64,000 nucleotides of DNA from an uncultured Tidjanibacter sp. (GTDB lineage: Bacteria > Bacteroidota > Bacteroidia > Bacteroidales > Rikenellaceae), in NCBI GenBank assembly GCA_947852905.1, contig CANTVF010000001.1, forward strand, positions 62,001-126,000. Direction: 5' to 3'. This document shows positions 41,788 to 51,739 of this stretch, piece by piece; positions within the stretch are counted from its first letter, which is position 1; the number at the start of each line of letters is the position of its first letter. The notes under the pieces were generated by a model. It made no database searches and was not told the origin of the DNA. It saw nothing but the letters and a program-made list of their open reading frames with translations. A program made the position numbers and the translations under genes.

Positions 41788-44253
41788 TTACGCTCTTACT
41801 GTGGCGCCTGCTTGACGTTCGAATTGGGATATGAAGTTGCTCATTATCTTGTCTATTATCTGGTCTGTCAGCGTGCGTTCGCTGTCCTGCAATACGAATC
41901 CCAGAGCGTACGACTTTTTGCCTTCGGGCAGTTTGTCGCCTTCGTATACGTCGAACAAAGTGACGTTTCGCAGCAGTTTACGTTCCGTCGCGAAAGCTAT
42001 GTTACGCAACTGTGCGAACGAAACGTTTTTGTCTACGAGCAGCGCGAGGTCGCGGCGGACTTCCGGGAAACGTGCCAGTTCTTTGGCCGCAACCGTGTGT
42101 TTGCGGACTGTTTTTACGAAAAGGTCGAAATTCATTTCCATGTAGTATACTTCGGCCTTTATGTCGAACGTCTTTCTGATCTTGCCTGCGACCACGCCTA
42201 TCGTGAACAGTTCCTTGCCGTTCATGATTATCGTCAATCCTTCGGCGAACAGGTCGTTTCGTACCGGCTCGTTCTGCAACTTGTATATGTCGAGTCCGAA
42301 ACGGCGCAGTATGTTTTCGGCCGTAGCCCGCAAGCTGAAGAAGTCGCTTTGTACTGCTTTACGGTTCCATGACGGCAGTACGTCCAGTCCGGTCATGGCT
42401 ATAGCCAGCCTGTAGTTTTCGGAGTAGGGGGCAAGGCCGCCCTCACCGGCTTTGGCCGGATCGTAACGGTAGACGTTTCCGAACTCGTAGAGTTTCAGGT
42501 TGGGATTGCGGTGATTGCTGTTGAGCGCTATTGCTTCGAGCGAGTTGAACAGCAATGTCTGTCGCATGACGTTGAGGTCCGCGCTTAGCGGATTGAGTAT
42601 TCTCACGCAGTTCTCCGCCGGATACGATGACAAATTCTCGTAGTAGGCCGCCCGCGTCAGCGAGTTACTCATGATTTCGGTAAATCCGTTGGCAGTCAGG
42701 TAGTCGGCTACGGCACCGAGTATCTGTTCTTTGCCGGGACGGCGGTCTGTCGATACGGAAGCCGTTACGCGCGAGGGTACCTCTATGTTGTTGTAACCGT
42801 ATATGCGTAGGATGTCTTCCAGAAGGTCGGCTTCGCGGCGAACGTCAACACGATAGGGCGGCACGGCTACTGACAGAACGCCGTCTTTTTCCGATTCCAC
42901 TTTGACGTCCAGCGCTGCGAGTATGTTTCTGACCGTCTCTTCCGGGATTATCTTGCCTGTCAGATGGTTGATGCGGTCGAAGGATATGTCGAAGCGGAAA
43001 GGCTCGGTCAGCTTCGGGTCGGAGATTATATCGGTTATTCCGGATACTATCTTTCCTCCGGCGAGTTCGGTTATCAGCGTCGCCGCACGTTTGAGGGCGT
43101 AAATGGTGATGTTGGGATCTATGCCTCGCTCGAAACGGAACGATGCGTCGGAATTGATGCCGTGTCTGCGGGCGCTTTTCCTGATCCATACCGGATTGAA
43201 ATAGGCGCTTTCGAGGAATATGTCGGTCGTGTTTTCGGATACTCCTGAAAATTCGCCGCCCATTACTCCGGCTATGCACATCGGTTTTACAGCGTCGCAT
43301 ATCATGAGGTCGCGATCCGACAGGGTACGTTCCACGCCGTCGAGGGTAGTGAATTTGATACCCTGCGGGCATGTGCGGACGATTATGCGGCCGCCTTCTA
43401 TACGTCCTGCATCGAAAGCATGCAACGGCTGTCCCACTTCGTGGAGCACGAAGTTCGTGATATCCACGACGTTGTTCTTGGGATTCAACCCTATAGCCCT
43501 GAGGTCGGCCTGCAACCATTCCGGCGACGGCGCTATCTTTACGCCGCTTATCAGCACTCCGGCGTAGCGCGGTGCCGCCTCATGGTTCTCAACGCTGACT
43601 TCGGCCTTGCGTTCGTCGCCTTCGCGGAATCCGCTTACGTCCGGCAGCACGAGTTCCGCTTTTCTGCCGTGGGCATGCAGGTATGCGGCCAGATCGCGAG
43701 CCACGCCGTAATGCGACATGGCGTCGGCGCGATTAGGCGTCAGACCTATTTCTATTGCGTAGTCGCCGCGCAGATTCAGGTATTCCGCCGCCGGTGTACC
43801 GGGAATGGCATCTTCCGCCAGCACCATGATCCCGTCATGCGCCGAGCCGGTACCTATTTCGTCTTCGGCGCATATCATGCCGAACGACTCTACGCCGCGT
43901 ATCTTGCTTTTCTTGATTTTGAATCCCTCTTCAGATCCTGTAGGATAGAGTGTCGTGCCTATGGTAGCGACCAGCACTTTCTGTCCTTGCGCTACATTGG
44001 GTGCGCCGCATACTATGCCGAGCGGTTCGCCGGTGCCTATGTCTACGGTGGTTATGTGCAGGTGGTCCGAGTCCGGATGATCGGTGCATGTGAGCACGTG
44101 GCCGACGACTACGCCTGCCAGTCCGCCGCGGACGCTTTCGATGCGTTCCACGCCGTCTACCTCCAGACCTATGTCGGTAAGTATCCGAGTCGTCTCTTCT
44201 ATAGACAAATCGGATTCGATATAATTTTTAAGCCATTCGTAAGAAATCTTCAT
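41788..44253 (-). CDS. pheT: Phenylalanine--tRNA ligase beta subunit
   Basis: An 821-aa subunit that with PheS charges tRNA-Phe. Domain order is complete: N-terminal M-K-I-S-Y-E-W-L-K, the tRNA-binding EMAP-type domain (about 40-150, V-G-H-V-L-T-C-T-D-H-P-D-S-D-H-L), B3/B4 editing domain (about 210-380), B5 (about 405-475), catalytic-like core (490-690), and the FDX-ACB anticodon-binding domain (about 725-821, F-P-E-V-R-R-D-L-A-L-L-V-D). Length is standard. No pheS nearby. It has its own terminator. Confidence 0.97.
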   Translation of the reverse strand: MKISYEWLKNYIESDLSIEETTRILTDIGLEVDGVERIESVRGGLAGVVVGHVLTCTDHPDSDHLHITTVDIGTGEPLGIVCGAPNVAQGQKVLVATIGTTLYPTGSEEGFKIKKSKIRGVESFGMICAEDEIGTGSAHDGIMVLAEDAIPGTPAAEYLNLRGDYAIEIGLTPNRADAMSHYGVARDLAAYLHAHGRKAELVLPDVSGFREGDERKAEVSVENHEAAPRYAGVLISGVKIAPSPEWLQADLRAIGLNPKNNVVDITNFVLHEVGQPLHAFDAGRIEGGRIIVRTCPQGIKFTTLDGVERTLSDRDLMICDAVKPMCIAGVMGGEFSGVSENTTDIFLESAYFNPVWIRKSARRHGINSDASFRFERGIDPNITIYALKRAATLITELAGGKIVSGITDIISDPKLTEPFRFDISFDRINHLTGKIIPEETVRNILAALDVKVESEKDGVLSVAVPPYRVDVRREADLLEDILRIYGYNNIEVPSRVTASVSTDRRPGKEQILGAVADYLTANGFTEIMSNSLTRAAYYENLSSYPAENCVRILNPLSADLNVMRQTLLFNSLEAIALNSNHRNPNLKLYEFGNVYRYDPAKAGEGGLAPYSENYRLAIAMTGLDVLPSWNRKAVQSDFFSLRATAENILRRFGLDIYKLQNEPVRNDLFAEGLTIIMNGKELFTIGVVAGKIRKTFDIKAEVYYMEMNFDLFVKTVRKHTVAAKELARFPEVRRDLALLVDKNVSFAQLRNIAFATERKLLRNVTLFDVYEGDKLPEGKKSYALGFVLQDSERTLTDQIIDKIMSNFISQFERQAGATVRA

Positions 44254-44428
44254 CGCTTATTTCGCTTTTCGTAAAACAGGCTAAAGATACTAAGATTATC
44301 CGAAAAATGCGATTCGTAGCTCTTGAAACGTTTCATTATTATTATAAATCAGATTACCGGCATATGCCGGACATGCGGTATTTCGGGTATTTTGTCCGAA
44401 ATATTGCGAACAGTCGTTTACATATAAA

Positions 44429-44459
44429 GATGCCGTACCGAATGCGTTCGGTACGGCAT
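44429..44459 (-). terminator. Terminator-like hairpin after the DJ-1 gene
   Basis: A perfect 13-bp stem (44430-44442 with 44447-44459), loop TGCG; the minus strand continues CTTTATATG. It lies 40 bases past the stop. Confidence 0.75.
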
Positions 44460-44498
44460 TGAGGCGCAGCATGAGCCGATGATCTGATTCAGAGAGCG

Positions 44499-45026
44499 TT
44501 ATTTAAGCGCTTTCAGTAGTTCGGGCATCATGGCGGGAATAGTGTGTTCGGATTGCGCCGTGTAGTAGTTGCCGTCCGTTTCAAGCGGGGCGTCGGTCGG
44601 CACGCCTTCCCGTATAGCCGGTTTTGCCAGCGGGTGTACCGCTAGTCTTTTCCCTTTGCCGACACCGGCGAGTTCGAATATTAGCGCTGCGGCACAGTGG
44701 CCGATCATTAACTTGTCTTTGTCTGCGAATTCGCGTATTACGTTCAGTAACGCGATGTTGTACCGTTCGGACTCATGTTGTCCGAATACTGGCACAGCAT
44801 CTCCGCACGAGAAAACGAGTGCATCGAAGTCATCAGCATGCCCTTGCAGGTGTGCGACCGTGTCGTCCGTTTTCAGTTCTATGCCGGAGTTGGTCTTTAT
44901 GTTATTGGTGTCGGCTACGGCGAACACCTTATATCTTATACCATTTTCAAAAAATGCTTCCAGATATTGGAACAAACCGGCGCCGTTTACCGGATCGACG
45001 GCCAGTACCGCTACTCGTTTTGCCAT
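44499..45026 (-). CDS. DJ-1/PfpI family protein
   Basis: A 175-aa protein of the DJ-1/PfpI fold. The nucleophilic elbow is G-H-C-A-A-A-L-I-F with C111, preceded by A-L-V-F-S-C-G-D-A-V. Family members include glyoxalases/deglycases, chaperones and proteases; the specific activity is not determinable here. A consensus promoter lies 59-89 bases upstream. Confidence 0.9.
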   Translation of the reverse strand: MAKRVAVLAVDPVNGAGLFQYLEAFFENGIRYKVFAVADTNNIKTNSGIELKTDDTVAHLQGHADDFDALVFSCGDAVPVFGQHESERYNIALLNVIREFADKDKLMIGHCAAALIFELAGVGKGKRLAVHPLAKPAIREGVPTDAPLETDGNYYTAQSEHTIPAMMPELLKALK

Positions 45027-45084
45027 GGTGGTAATTTTTTATGTTAATAATATGTTATGGGGTAAATCGCTTGCCGTTGTGTTA

Positions 45085-45115
45085 CAAATATAGACGAAAA
45101 AATCGATCATGTCAA
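45085..45115 (-). promoter_or_regulatory. Promoter of the DJ-1 gene
   Basis: Minus-strand TTG (45113-45115), 20 bases, TATATTTG (45085-45092). Confidence 0.7.
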
Positions 45116-45708
45116 TAAATGCAATAGCGGTCGGTCGGTTACGTTTCGGTAACCTGTAGTGATTCCCATGTATGTCGGTGTACGAAAAATTATCGTCTCG
45201 TTTGTATGGAGATTTGTGTCGCCCAGTTTGCCTTGCAGTCCCTCGTCAGTTAGATATGTCTGCTGTTTGCGTGGTTTTTATTGCGGCTTGTACGGATAGT
45301 TTACAGTTGATATACGTAATTTATAATACTTTTTTAGGTATTCGGATGTGTAAAATGTTATCGTGGGTGTTGTAAATTATCTTTATGATTAATGTGTTGG
45401 TTACTAATATTTTGTGTCTGCATGTGTTTAGTGTGGGCGTGTCAGGGGAAGGTATGGGCTTATATTGTGTCTGATTTTGTTGGGCGATGTAATACTAAAA
45501 TGAATGTGTTTTCGTTGATTTGAACGTAGACTGCAGTAAATAGCGTTAATGTAGATTGGCGGAACTGTCTGTTTGATTTTAAGTATCTATTTATAACAGC
45601 TTTATGTTTAAAATAAAATTATAGATACTTAATCATGTAGATATTTGGAATTGAGCTGAAAATTTCCTTTTTTTGCATCGAAAAGTTTGTAGTAAGAATT
45701 TTTGCACA
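45116..45708. other. AT-rich intergenic region with a long inverted repeat
   Basis: About 600 bases with no convincing gene. A 12-bp inverted repeat (45579-45590 with 45621-45632, TTAAGTATCTAT-type arms, 30-base spacer) is its only clear structure and could be an operator for a dimeric regulator. Confidence 0.5.
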
Positions 45709-45709
45709 A

Positions 45710-45738
45710 TTGAATATTTAACGGACACCGTAACGTTC
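45710..45738 (+). promoter_or_regulatory. Putative promoter of the ACT-domain gene
   Basis: TTG (45710-45712), 18 bases, TAACGTTC (45731-45738), two mismatches from TAnnTTTG at its last positions. Confidence 0.4.
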
Positions 45739-45776
45739 GTAAATATGATTTTCTAATCTTAATATATTATATAATT

Positions 45777-46448
45777 ATGATATCGATACCTGTAGCAGTC
45801 GAAGAGGTAATCAAGAAGAAACCGTTTCTGGAAGGCGCTTTGGTAGACGGACTGATCAATCTTTCTGCGCTTGCGCGTCAGATCAAACCCGAAGTGGAGG
45901 AGAGAATCGGCAAAAAAGTGAATGACAGTGCTGTGATAATGGCGCTCAACCGTCTCGTTCCCCGTCTGGAACTCATGTCCGCCATGAAGGTACGTAGTGT
46001 TGTGGAGAATATGGGCGACATCGTTGTTCGTTCCAACTTGTCCGATTTCACGTTTATCAATACTGCTTCGCTGTACGGTTTGCAGTCGAAGCTTTTGAGC
46101 GAAGTACATTCGTTGAAAAACGTATTCTGTACGTTCTCGCAGGGTATTTACGAGACTACCTTGGTGGTAAGCGATTCTATAGTACCTCTGGTAAAGGAGA
46201 TATTCGCCGAGGAGAAGGTTATAGGCAACAACAATAACCTGTCGTTGATAACTGTGCGTCTCCCATCGGAGAATACGGCATGCCCCGGAGTATATTATTA
46301 CCTGTTCAAGGAACTCGCATGGGACAATATCAATATAGTAGAAGTTATCAGTACCGCCAACGAATTTACCATTGTGGTGGGCGATCAGGATATACACCGT
46401 GCGTTCACTATCCTCATGGAAGCTAAACGCAACGTTACCAACTCGTAA
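45777..46448 (+). CDS. ACT-domain protein (aspartokinase-tail-like)
   Basis: A 223-aa protein lacking any kinase domain. The N-terminal ~75 residues look helical (L-A-R-Q-I-K-P-E-V-E-E-R-I-G), possibly a DNA-binding or dimer module. Residues about 155-218 (I-T-V-R-L-P, P-G-V-Y-Y-Y-L-F-K-E-L-A-W-D-N-I-N-I-V-E-V) match the ACT fold at the end of aspartate kinases, which senses amino acids. A regulatory role is plausible, the ligand unknown. Monocistronic. Confidence 0.75.
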   Translation: MISIPVAVEEVIKKKPFLEGALVDGLINLSALARQIKPEVEERIGKKVNDSAVIMALNRLVPRLELMSAMKVRSVVENMGDIVVRSNLSDFTFINTASLYGLQSKLLSEVHSLKNVFCTFSQGIYETTLVVSDSIVPLVKEIFAEEKVIGNNNNLSLITVRLPSENTACPGVYYYLFKELAWDNINIVEVISTANEFTIVVGDQDIHRAFTILMEAKRNVTNS

Positions 46449-46468
46449 CGGCGGTAAACAGCGATCAA

Positions 46469-46510
46469 TTAAATACGGCTTTCCGGAGTACGGAAAGCCG
46501 TATTTAATTT
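46469..46510. terminator. Bidirectional terminator
   Basis: A perfect 17-bp stem (46469-46485 with 46491-46507) and 5-base loop between the convergent ACT and UbiA genes; tail TTT on the plus strand. Confidence 0.88.
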
Positions 46511-46526
46511 CGTAATCTCGGTAGTA

Positions 46527-47390
46527 TCAAAATATCAGGATATCCGCTATGGCGAATGCCGAATATGTTACGCTCGCCAGACCGTTGACGAGTCCGAACG
46601 TCGCTCCTATCCGGTCTATGCGCGAGGGGCGGTATAATATGTGCTGCATGACGAGTATGGCGGTGAACAGTGCCGTGCCTGTCCAGTAGAGCCAATGCAG
46701 CCCGAAGCGTGTGCCTATTACTATGACGCCGGCAACCGATACGATGTGCAATCCGATGCTTATATATGTGGACTGCATGGTCGAGAAACGTGCTGGAACG
46801 GAGTGTACGCCGTGCGTACGGTCGAAGTCGGCATCCTGTAAGGCGTACAGTATATCGAAACCTCCCGTCCAAGTAAGTACCGTTACTGCGAGTATTATGG
46901 GAAACAGTGCGAAAGTTCCCGTTACGGCTATGTAGGCGCCGACAGGCGCTATGCCGAGAGCCAGACCGAGAACGAGATGCGGCCACGAAGAGAAACGTTT
47001 CATGCAGCTGTAGCCGAGCAGGACTGCGAGCGCCAGCGGCGACAATGCTCCGGCGAGTGTGTTGATCCACCATGCCACGGCTACGAACAGCAGGCTGTTG
47101 ACTATGACGAATACGAGCGCTGCGCGCGGCGATATTTTGCCGGAGGGTATTTCTCGGCCTGCGGTACGCGGATTGGCCGCATCTATATCGCGGTCGGCCC
47201 AGCGGTTGAATCCCATTGCCGCGTTTCGGGCGAATACCATGCACAACAGTATCTTTACCAGAAGAAGCCATTCGAAGGGAATGGAGTTGCTCGTAAGTGC
47301 GTATACGTATGCCAGCAGTGCGAAAGGCATGGCGAATATGGTATGCGAGAACTTGACGAGAGAAGCGTAGCGGGCGATTGCGTTTTCCAT
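46527..47390 (-). CDS. UbiA-family polyprenyltransferase (MqnP-like)
   Basis: A 287-aa membrane enzyme with about eight or nine helices. The two Asp-rich prenyl-diphosphate sites are N-R-W-A-D-R-D-I-D (about residues 61-69) and D-I-L-Y-A-L-Q-D-A-D-F-D. The sequence style fits the 4-hydroxybenzoate polyprenyltransferase branch used in the futalosine menaquinone pathway (MqnP) rather than MenA; context does not confirm it. It attaches a polyprenyl tail to an aromatic ring. Confidence 0.87.
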   Translation of the reverse strand: MENAIARYASLVKFSHTIFAMPFALLAYVYALTSNSIPFEWLLLVKILLCMVFARNAAMGFNRWADRDIDAANPRTAGREIPSGKISPRAALVFVIVNSLLFVAVAWWINTLAGALSPLALAVLLGYSCMKRFSSWPHLVLGLALGIAPVGAYIAVTGTFALFPIILAVTVLTWTGGFDILYALQDADFDRTHGVHSVPARFSTMQSTYISIGLHIVSVAGVIVIGTRFGLHWLYWTGTALFTAILVMQHILYRPSRIDRIGATFGLVNGLASVTYSAFAIADILIF

Positions 47391-47478
47391 GATTCGGGTG
47401 TTTTGTATCTTGTTGCGACCGATTCTTTCCAGTCCTGCCGGTAAAATGTGCGGTCGGGATTGTCGTGCGGCCGTTGCG

Positions 47479-47510
47479 TTTTATTAATCGTGCAAAAATA
47501 GTTAACTTTG
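47479..47510 (+). promoter_or_regulatory. Putative promoter of lepA
   Basis: TTTT (47479-47482), 20 bases, the perfect -7 element TAACTTTG (47503-47510), 87 bases upstream of the ATG. Confidence 0.65.
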
Positions 47511-47596
47511 TCCGCTTTGAATATTATTATGCGGTATTATCCGTTATTTTCAGTCTCCGGACTTGCCGGACGGATCGCCGCTCATGAAACTGCCGT

Positions 47597-49384
47597 ATGA
47601 AACACATAAGGAATTTCTGCATCATAGCCCATATAGACCACGGCAAAAGTACGCTTGCCGACAGGTTGCTCGAAAGGACCGATACAGTGTCGCAGCGCGA
47701 GTTGCAGGCTCAGGTACTCGACGACATGGATCTGGAACGGGAGAAGGGTATCACGATAAAGAGTCATGCCATACAAATGGAGTACGTTCATAATGGGGAG
47801 CGTTACGTACTTAATCTCATAGATACTCCCGGACACGTCGATTTCTCATACGAGGTGTCGCGGGCCATAGCCTCGTGCGAAGGTGCGCTGTTGGTTGTGG
47901 ACGCGACTCAGGGCATTCAGGCGCAAACCATATCCAATCTGTATCTCGCTCTCGGAAACGATCTTGAGATCATTCCCGTGGTAAACAAGATAGATATGGA
48001 GGCAGCTATGGTGGACGATGTGAAAGATCAGATCGTGGATCTCATAGGTTGCAAACATGACGAGATAATCGCCGCGTCCGGACGTACCGGGCAGGGCGTG
48101 GACGAGATACTGGAGGCTATCGTGGAGCGTATACCAGCGCCGAAAGGTTCCGACGACGCTCCGTTGCAGGCTCTTATCTTCGACTCGGTATTCAATCCGT
48201 TTCGCGGAATCATAGCCTATTTCAGGGTGTTTAACGGCACTTTGAGAACGGGCGATGCGGTGAAGTTCATAAATACCGGTCTCGAGTACGATGCCGATGA
48301 GATAGGTGTATTGAAACTCAAGCTTTCGCCGCGGGACGAGATACGTGCCGGCGACGTGGGATATATCATATCGGGCATCAAAAATTCGCGCGAGGTGAAA
48401 GTCGGCGATACCATCACCCACGTGGAGAATCCGAGCGATGAGGCCATTGCCGGTTTCGAAGACGTAAAGCCCATGGTATTCGCGGGCGTTTATCCCGTGG
48501 AGGCCGATCAGTACGAGGATCTCAGGGCGTCGCTCGAAAAACTTCAGCTCAACGACGCATCGCTCACCTTCGAGCCGGAAAGCTCGCTGGCCCTCGGTTT
48601 CGGATTCAGGTGCGGATTCCTCGGACTGTTGCATATGGAGATAGTGCAGGAACGTCTGTACAGGGAGTTCGATATGGACGTTATCACTACCGTGCCGAAC
48701 GTGTCTTACCGTGTGACGACGAAAAAAGGCGAGGTCATCTATGTACACAATCCTTCCGGATTGCCGGAGCCTACCATGGTCGATACGATAGAGGAGCCGT
48801 ATATAGAGGCGCAGATCATTACGAAGAGCGATTATCTGGGCAACGTCATAAAACTGTGCATAGACAAACGTGGAGTGCTTAAAAATCAGGTGTTCATAGC
48901 TCATGATCGTGTAGAGGTGACGTTCGATATGCCGCTGTCGGAAATAGTGTTCGATTTCTATGACAAGCTGAAGAGCATATCGCGCGGTTATGCGTCGTTC
49001 GATTACCACCAGACCGGCTACAGGGCGAGCCGTTTGGCCAAGCTCGACATATTGCTGAACGGGGAACCGGTCGATGCGCTGTCGTCGCTCATTTTTCAGG
49101 ATCATGCCTACGATTTCGGGCGGCGCATGTGCGAGAAGCTGAAAGAGCTTATTCCGCGCCAGCAGTTCGACATCGCCATACAGGCGGCCATAGGCGCTAA
49201 GATTATCGCCCGTGAGACCGTTAAAGCCGTGCGAAAGGACGTTACGGCCAAATGTTACGGTGGCGATATATCGCGTAAGCGCAAGTTGCTCGAGAAACAG
49301 AAGAAGGGCAAGAAACGCATGCGTCAGATAGGTAATGTCGAAGTGCCTCAGTCGGCTTTCCTTGCAGTCCTCAAAATGGATTGA
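47597..49384 (+). CDS. lepA: Elongation factor 4 (LepA), translational GTPase
   Basis: A 595-aa ribosome-associated GTPase. G1 A-H-I-D-H-G-K-S-T near the N-terminus, G3 D-T-P-G-H, G4 N-K-I-D, then domain II, EF-G-like domains III and V, and the LepA-specific C-terminal domain rich in lysine ([16 protein letters not shown]). Length equals the family norm. The start fits the usual N-terminus [12 protein letters not shown]. Terminator follows about 145 bases later. Confidence 0.97.
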   Translation: MKHIRNFCIIAHIDHGKSTLADRLLERTDTVSQRELQAQVLDDMDLEREKGITIKSHAIQMEYVHNGERYVLNLIDTPGHVDFSYEVSRAIASCEGALLVVDATQGIQAQTISNLYLALGNDLEIIPVVNKIDMEAAMVDDVKDQIVDLIGCKHDEIIAASGRTGQGVDEILEAIVERIPAPKGSDDAPLQALIFDSVFNPFRGIIAYFRVFNGTLRTGDAVKFINTGLEYDADEIGVLKLKLSPRDEIRAGDVGYIISGIKNSREVKVGDTITHVENPSDEAIAGFEDVKPMVFAGVYPVEADQYEDLRASLEKLQLNDASLTFEPESSLALGFGFRCGFLGLLHMEIVQERLYREFDMDVITTVPNVSYRVTTKKGEVIYVHNPSGLPEPTMVDTIEEPYIEAQIITKSDYLGNVIKLCIDKRGVLKNQVFIAHDRVEVTFDMPLSEIVFDFYDKLKSISRGYASFDYHQTGYRASRLAKLDILLNGEPVDALSSLIFQDHAYDFGRRMCEKLKELIPRQQFDIAIQAAIGAKIIARETVKAVRKDVTAKCYGGDISRKRKLLEKQKKGKKRMRQIGNVEVPQSAFLAVLKMD

Positions 49385-49527
49385 CATGACGGAGCGACGT
49401 GTTGTTGTCTTCGGCGATGACATAGATGCTTTGTCGCCCGGCATTGCGGGAAAAGTGCTTGAACGATAAATGCAGTACGGATTCTGTCAGGCTTCACTTA
49501 TGAAGCCGTTTGGGATGCTGCTTATAG

Positions 49528-49567
49528 ACAGTCTGTTGTAGTGTTTGTCTGCAACGGACTGTTTTTG
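49528..49567 (+). terminator. Intrinsic terminator of lepA
   Basis: An 11-bp stem (49528-49538 with 49552-49562, one G-U), 13-base loop, tail TTTTT. Confidence 0.7.
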
Positions 49568-49917
49568 TAAAACGGTGCTTGTACATTGTCGTGCTGCATG
49601 CTGTGAGATGACGCTTCGTTGGATAATATTTCCGTTGACACGATGCTTTCTTCTAAGTATTGAGGAAAATTGCTTGGGGAGTTTTTCGAGAGTATTTTCC
49701 CCGAATAGTGTTATCCTGCGAGAGAAAATATTGAATTTGTTGTATTGTAGGTGCGGAGCTGTCGTTACCGCATGGTTTGATGGACGCGTTTTTGCTTTTA
49801 CTTTTATCTCATGTCGAATTGCGATTTTTGAGAGTAGGAAAAAGTGCCCGCAATTGTACCTCGGCCTGTAAATTTCAGTGCTGCATTTGTAATTTGCCCG
49901 GTGGAGGGAGGGCGTAT
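49568..49917. other. Intergenic, no gene seen
   Basis: No convincing gene. A 108-codon frame (49545-49871) exists but is Cys-rich without domain-like pattern and overlaps the lepA terminator. Confidence 0.45.
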
Positions 49918-49957
49918 AATTCTAAAGGATCGTAAAGCTTTACGATCCTTTAGAATT
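49918..49957. repeat. Perfect 40-bp palindrome
   Basis: Two 20-bp arms meet with no spacer (AATTCTAAAGGATCGTAAAG plus its reverse complement), between the convergent lepA and M20 peptidase genes. As RNA it would fold into a very stable hairpin and probably helps end transcription from both sides. Confidence 0.8.
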
Positions 49958-50010
49958 GATAGCTGGCGCGGGACCTCTTTACATGTGATCGGCAGGGGGG
50001 GACGGCGCGG

Positions 50011-51549
50011 TCAGTAGCGGCTCATCATATCGGTGAAATAGTCGATCATACGGCCGTAGTTTTCTATCGAAATGTATTCGTTCTCGCTGTGTATGGCGCG
50101 CTGTTCGTACCCGTTCAGCTCTATGGGCATGAAGCGGTATATGTTGTCGCTGACGTTCTGGTATTTGTAGGCATCCGTACCGCCGACGGTGATGTATGAC
50201 GTCGTTATGACGTCCGGATAAAGAGTAGTCAAGCATTCGCGTATCATTTCGAATCCGATCGTGTTTTCCGGTGACACGGCCGATGCTTCGCGTTGCGATA
50301 CGACGGTAATTTCCGTGTCGTATCCTGCGCATATTTCGCGGACGTGTTCCATGACGTCGGCAACGGTGTCGCCGGGCAGTATGCGGAAGTTTACGGTGAC
50401 GACGGCCGACGAAGAGAGTACGTTTGCGGCATCGCTGCCTTTTGCCATGGTTATGGCCGTCGTGGTGCGTATCAGGGCATTGGAAGCGGGCGACTTGGAC
50501 AAGGTCTGTTTCAGGATACCGCCGAGCAGCCATCTGTTGGCTATTGCCGTCCGCGAGACGAGACCGGTTTCGCCTCCTATGTTTTTAAGGAACGATGCTA
50601 CGGGAGGAATGATCCGCGCCTTCATTTGGTTTGAGTTGAGTTTTTCTATTATTTCCGCGGCATACACGAGCGAACTTTTGGCCGGAGGCATAGAGGAGTG
50701 GCCTCCCAGACCTTTGACCTCTATCTCCAGAGTCAGGAATCCCTTTTCGCCGGTGCCGACGAGTGCGAGGGGGCTGTCTATGCTTTCCATTGCCGATCCG
50801 GGTGCGGCTATTATTCCGCCCTCGTCGTATACGGCATCGAATCTGATGCCGCGGTCTTTGAAATATTCGGCCATACGGAGAGCGCCGTTTCGCCCGCTGA
50901 CCTCCTCGTCATGCCCGAAAGCGAACCATATGTCCCTTTCCGGGCGGAATCCTTCGGATATGAGCGAGTCGGCGCTTTCGAGCAGTGCGAACAGCATGCA
51001 TTTCATGTCGAGCGATCCGCGTCCGTATATGCGTCCTTCAGCTACAGCACCGGAGAACGGCGGGTAGTCCCATGTCTCGGCCACTGCACTTATGGGCGGC
51101 AGCGGAGTGTCGTCCGGCCGGAATACGGTTTCTTTGCCGGTGTCGGTCGAGGGATCGTAACCGGTTACCGGAACTACATCGTAATGCGACAGGAACAGTA
51201 CCGGTTGCAACGAGTCGTCGCGTCCTTTCCAGCGGAACAGGAGGCCGTATTTACCCACTGTGGAGGTTTCCATATTTTCATATATCCGCGGGTAGGATTC
51301 GTGCAGGTAGACGATGAATTCGTCGAACGGGCGGAAGTCGGTGTCGTCGTAGTCCTGCGAACTTACCGTAGGAATCCGAAGTCCGCCAGCGAATCGTTCC
51401 AATGCCGCGTCGGACGGTCGTGCCGTTATTGCCGGTGCGGCCGCGGTATTCTTTCTTTCGGATCCGAATCCGTAAGTTACGGTGCGTATGGCCAACGTTA
51501 TTACCACTGCGGCGAGCAGTATACCTGCCGTTATCAATATCTTTTTCAT
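50011..51549 (-). CDS. M20-family metallopeptidase
   Basis: I use ATG 51549 (512 aa, M-K-K-I-L-I-T-A-G-I-L-L-A-A); ATG 51576 is possible. An N-terminal hydrophobic helix (about 3-22) anchors or exports it. The metal-binding residues of M20 are visible: L-S-H-Y-D-V-V-P (His, Asp), G-R-G-S-L-D-M-K (bridging Asp), G-H-D-E-E-V-S-G (catalytic Glu-Glu) and the late final His in I-H-S-E-N-E-Y. The dimerisation domain has G-G-H-S-S-M-P-P. Closest in style to PM20D1-type carboxypeptidases that hydrolyse N-acyl amino acids or dipeptides. Confidence 0.9.
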   Translation of the reverse strand: MKKILITAGILLAAVVITLAIRTVTYGFGSERKNTAAAPAITARPSDAALERFAGGLRIPTVSSQDYDDTDFRPFDEFIVYLHESYPRIYENMETSTVGKYGLLFRWKGRDDSLQPVLFLSHYDVVPVTGYDPSTDTGKETVFRPDDTPLPPISAVAETWDYPPFSGAVAEGRIYGRGSLDMKCMLFALLESADSLISEGFRPERDIWFAFGHDEEVSGRNGALRMAEYFKDRGIRFDAVYDEGGIIAAPGSAMESIDSPLALVGTGEKGFLTLEIEVKGLGGHSSMPPAKSSLVYAAEIIEKLNSNQMKARIIPPVASFLKNIGGETGLVSRTAIANRWLLGGILKQTLSKSPASNALIRTTTAITMAKGSDAANVLSSSAVVTVNFRILPGDTVADVMEHVREICAGYDTEITVVSQREASAVSPENTIGFEMIRECLTTLYPDVITTSYITVGGTDAYKYQNVSDNIYRFMPIELNGYEQRAIHSENEYISIENYGRMIDYFTDMMSRY

Positions 51550-51645
51550 ATTCATGTATTTTTTCTGGTTGTTCATGCTATCTCATTGCAAATAGCATTC
51601 CATGTGCGCGTATTCGGCCGGGTGGATTGTCGAGTCGGAATGAAT

Positions 51646-51684
51646 ATGGAAACAAAGCAGGCGGAACTTTATGTTCCGCCTGCT
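51646..51684 (-). terminator. Intrinsic terminator of the BACON lipoprotein gene
   Basis: A perfect 12-bp stem (51656-51667 with 51673-51684), 5-base loop, minus-strand continuation TTGTTTCC. It lies 55 bases past the stop. Confidence 0.8.
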
Positions 51685-51739
51685 CCAACTATGAAAATTT
51701 ACTTGGAATGTTGCCGCACATCACGGCAAGTGATTTGGC

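Noticed and set aside
45172..45375. 67-codon frame (plus strand)
   Set aside because: Cys-rich, no domain pattern, no promoter or start signal; likely chance.
47846..49444. 532-codon minus-strand frame opposite lepA
   Set aside because: LepA has all GTPase motifs; the antisense frame is a by-product of codon bias.
49545..49871. 108-codon frame (plus strand) after lepA
   Set aside because: Begins inside the lepA terminator and has no family-like features.
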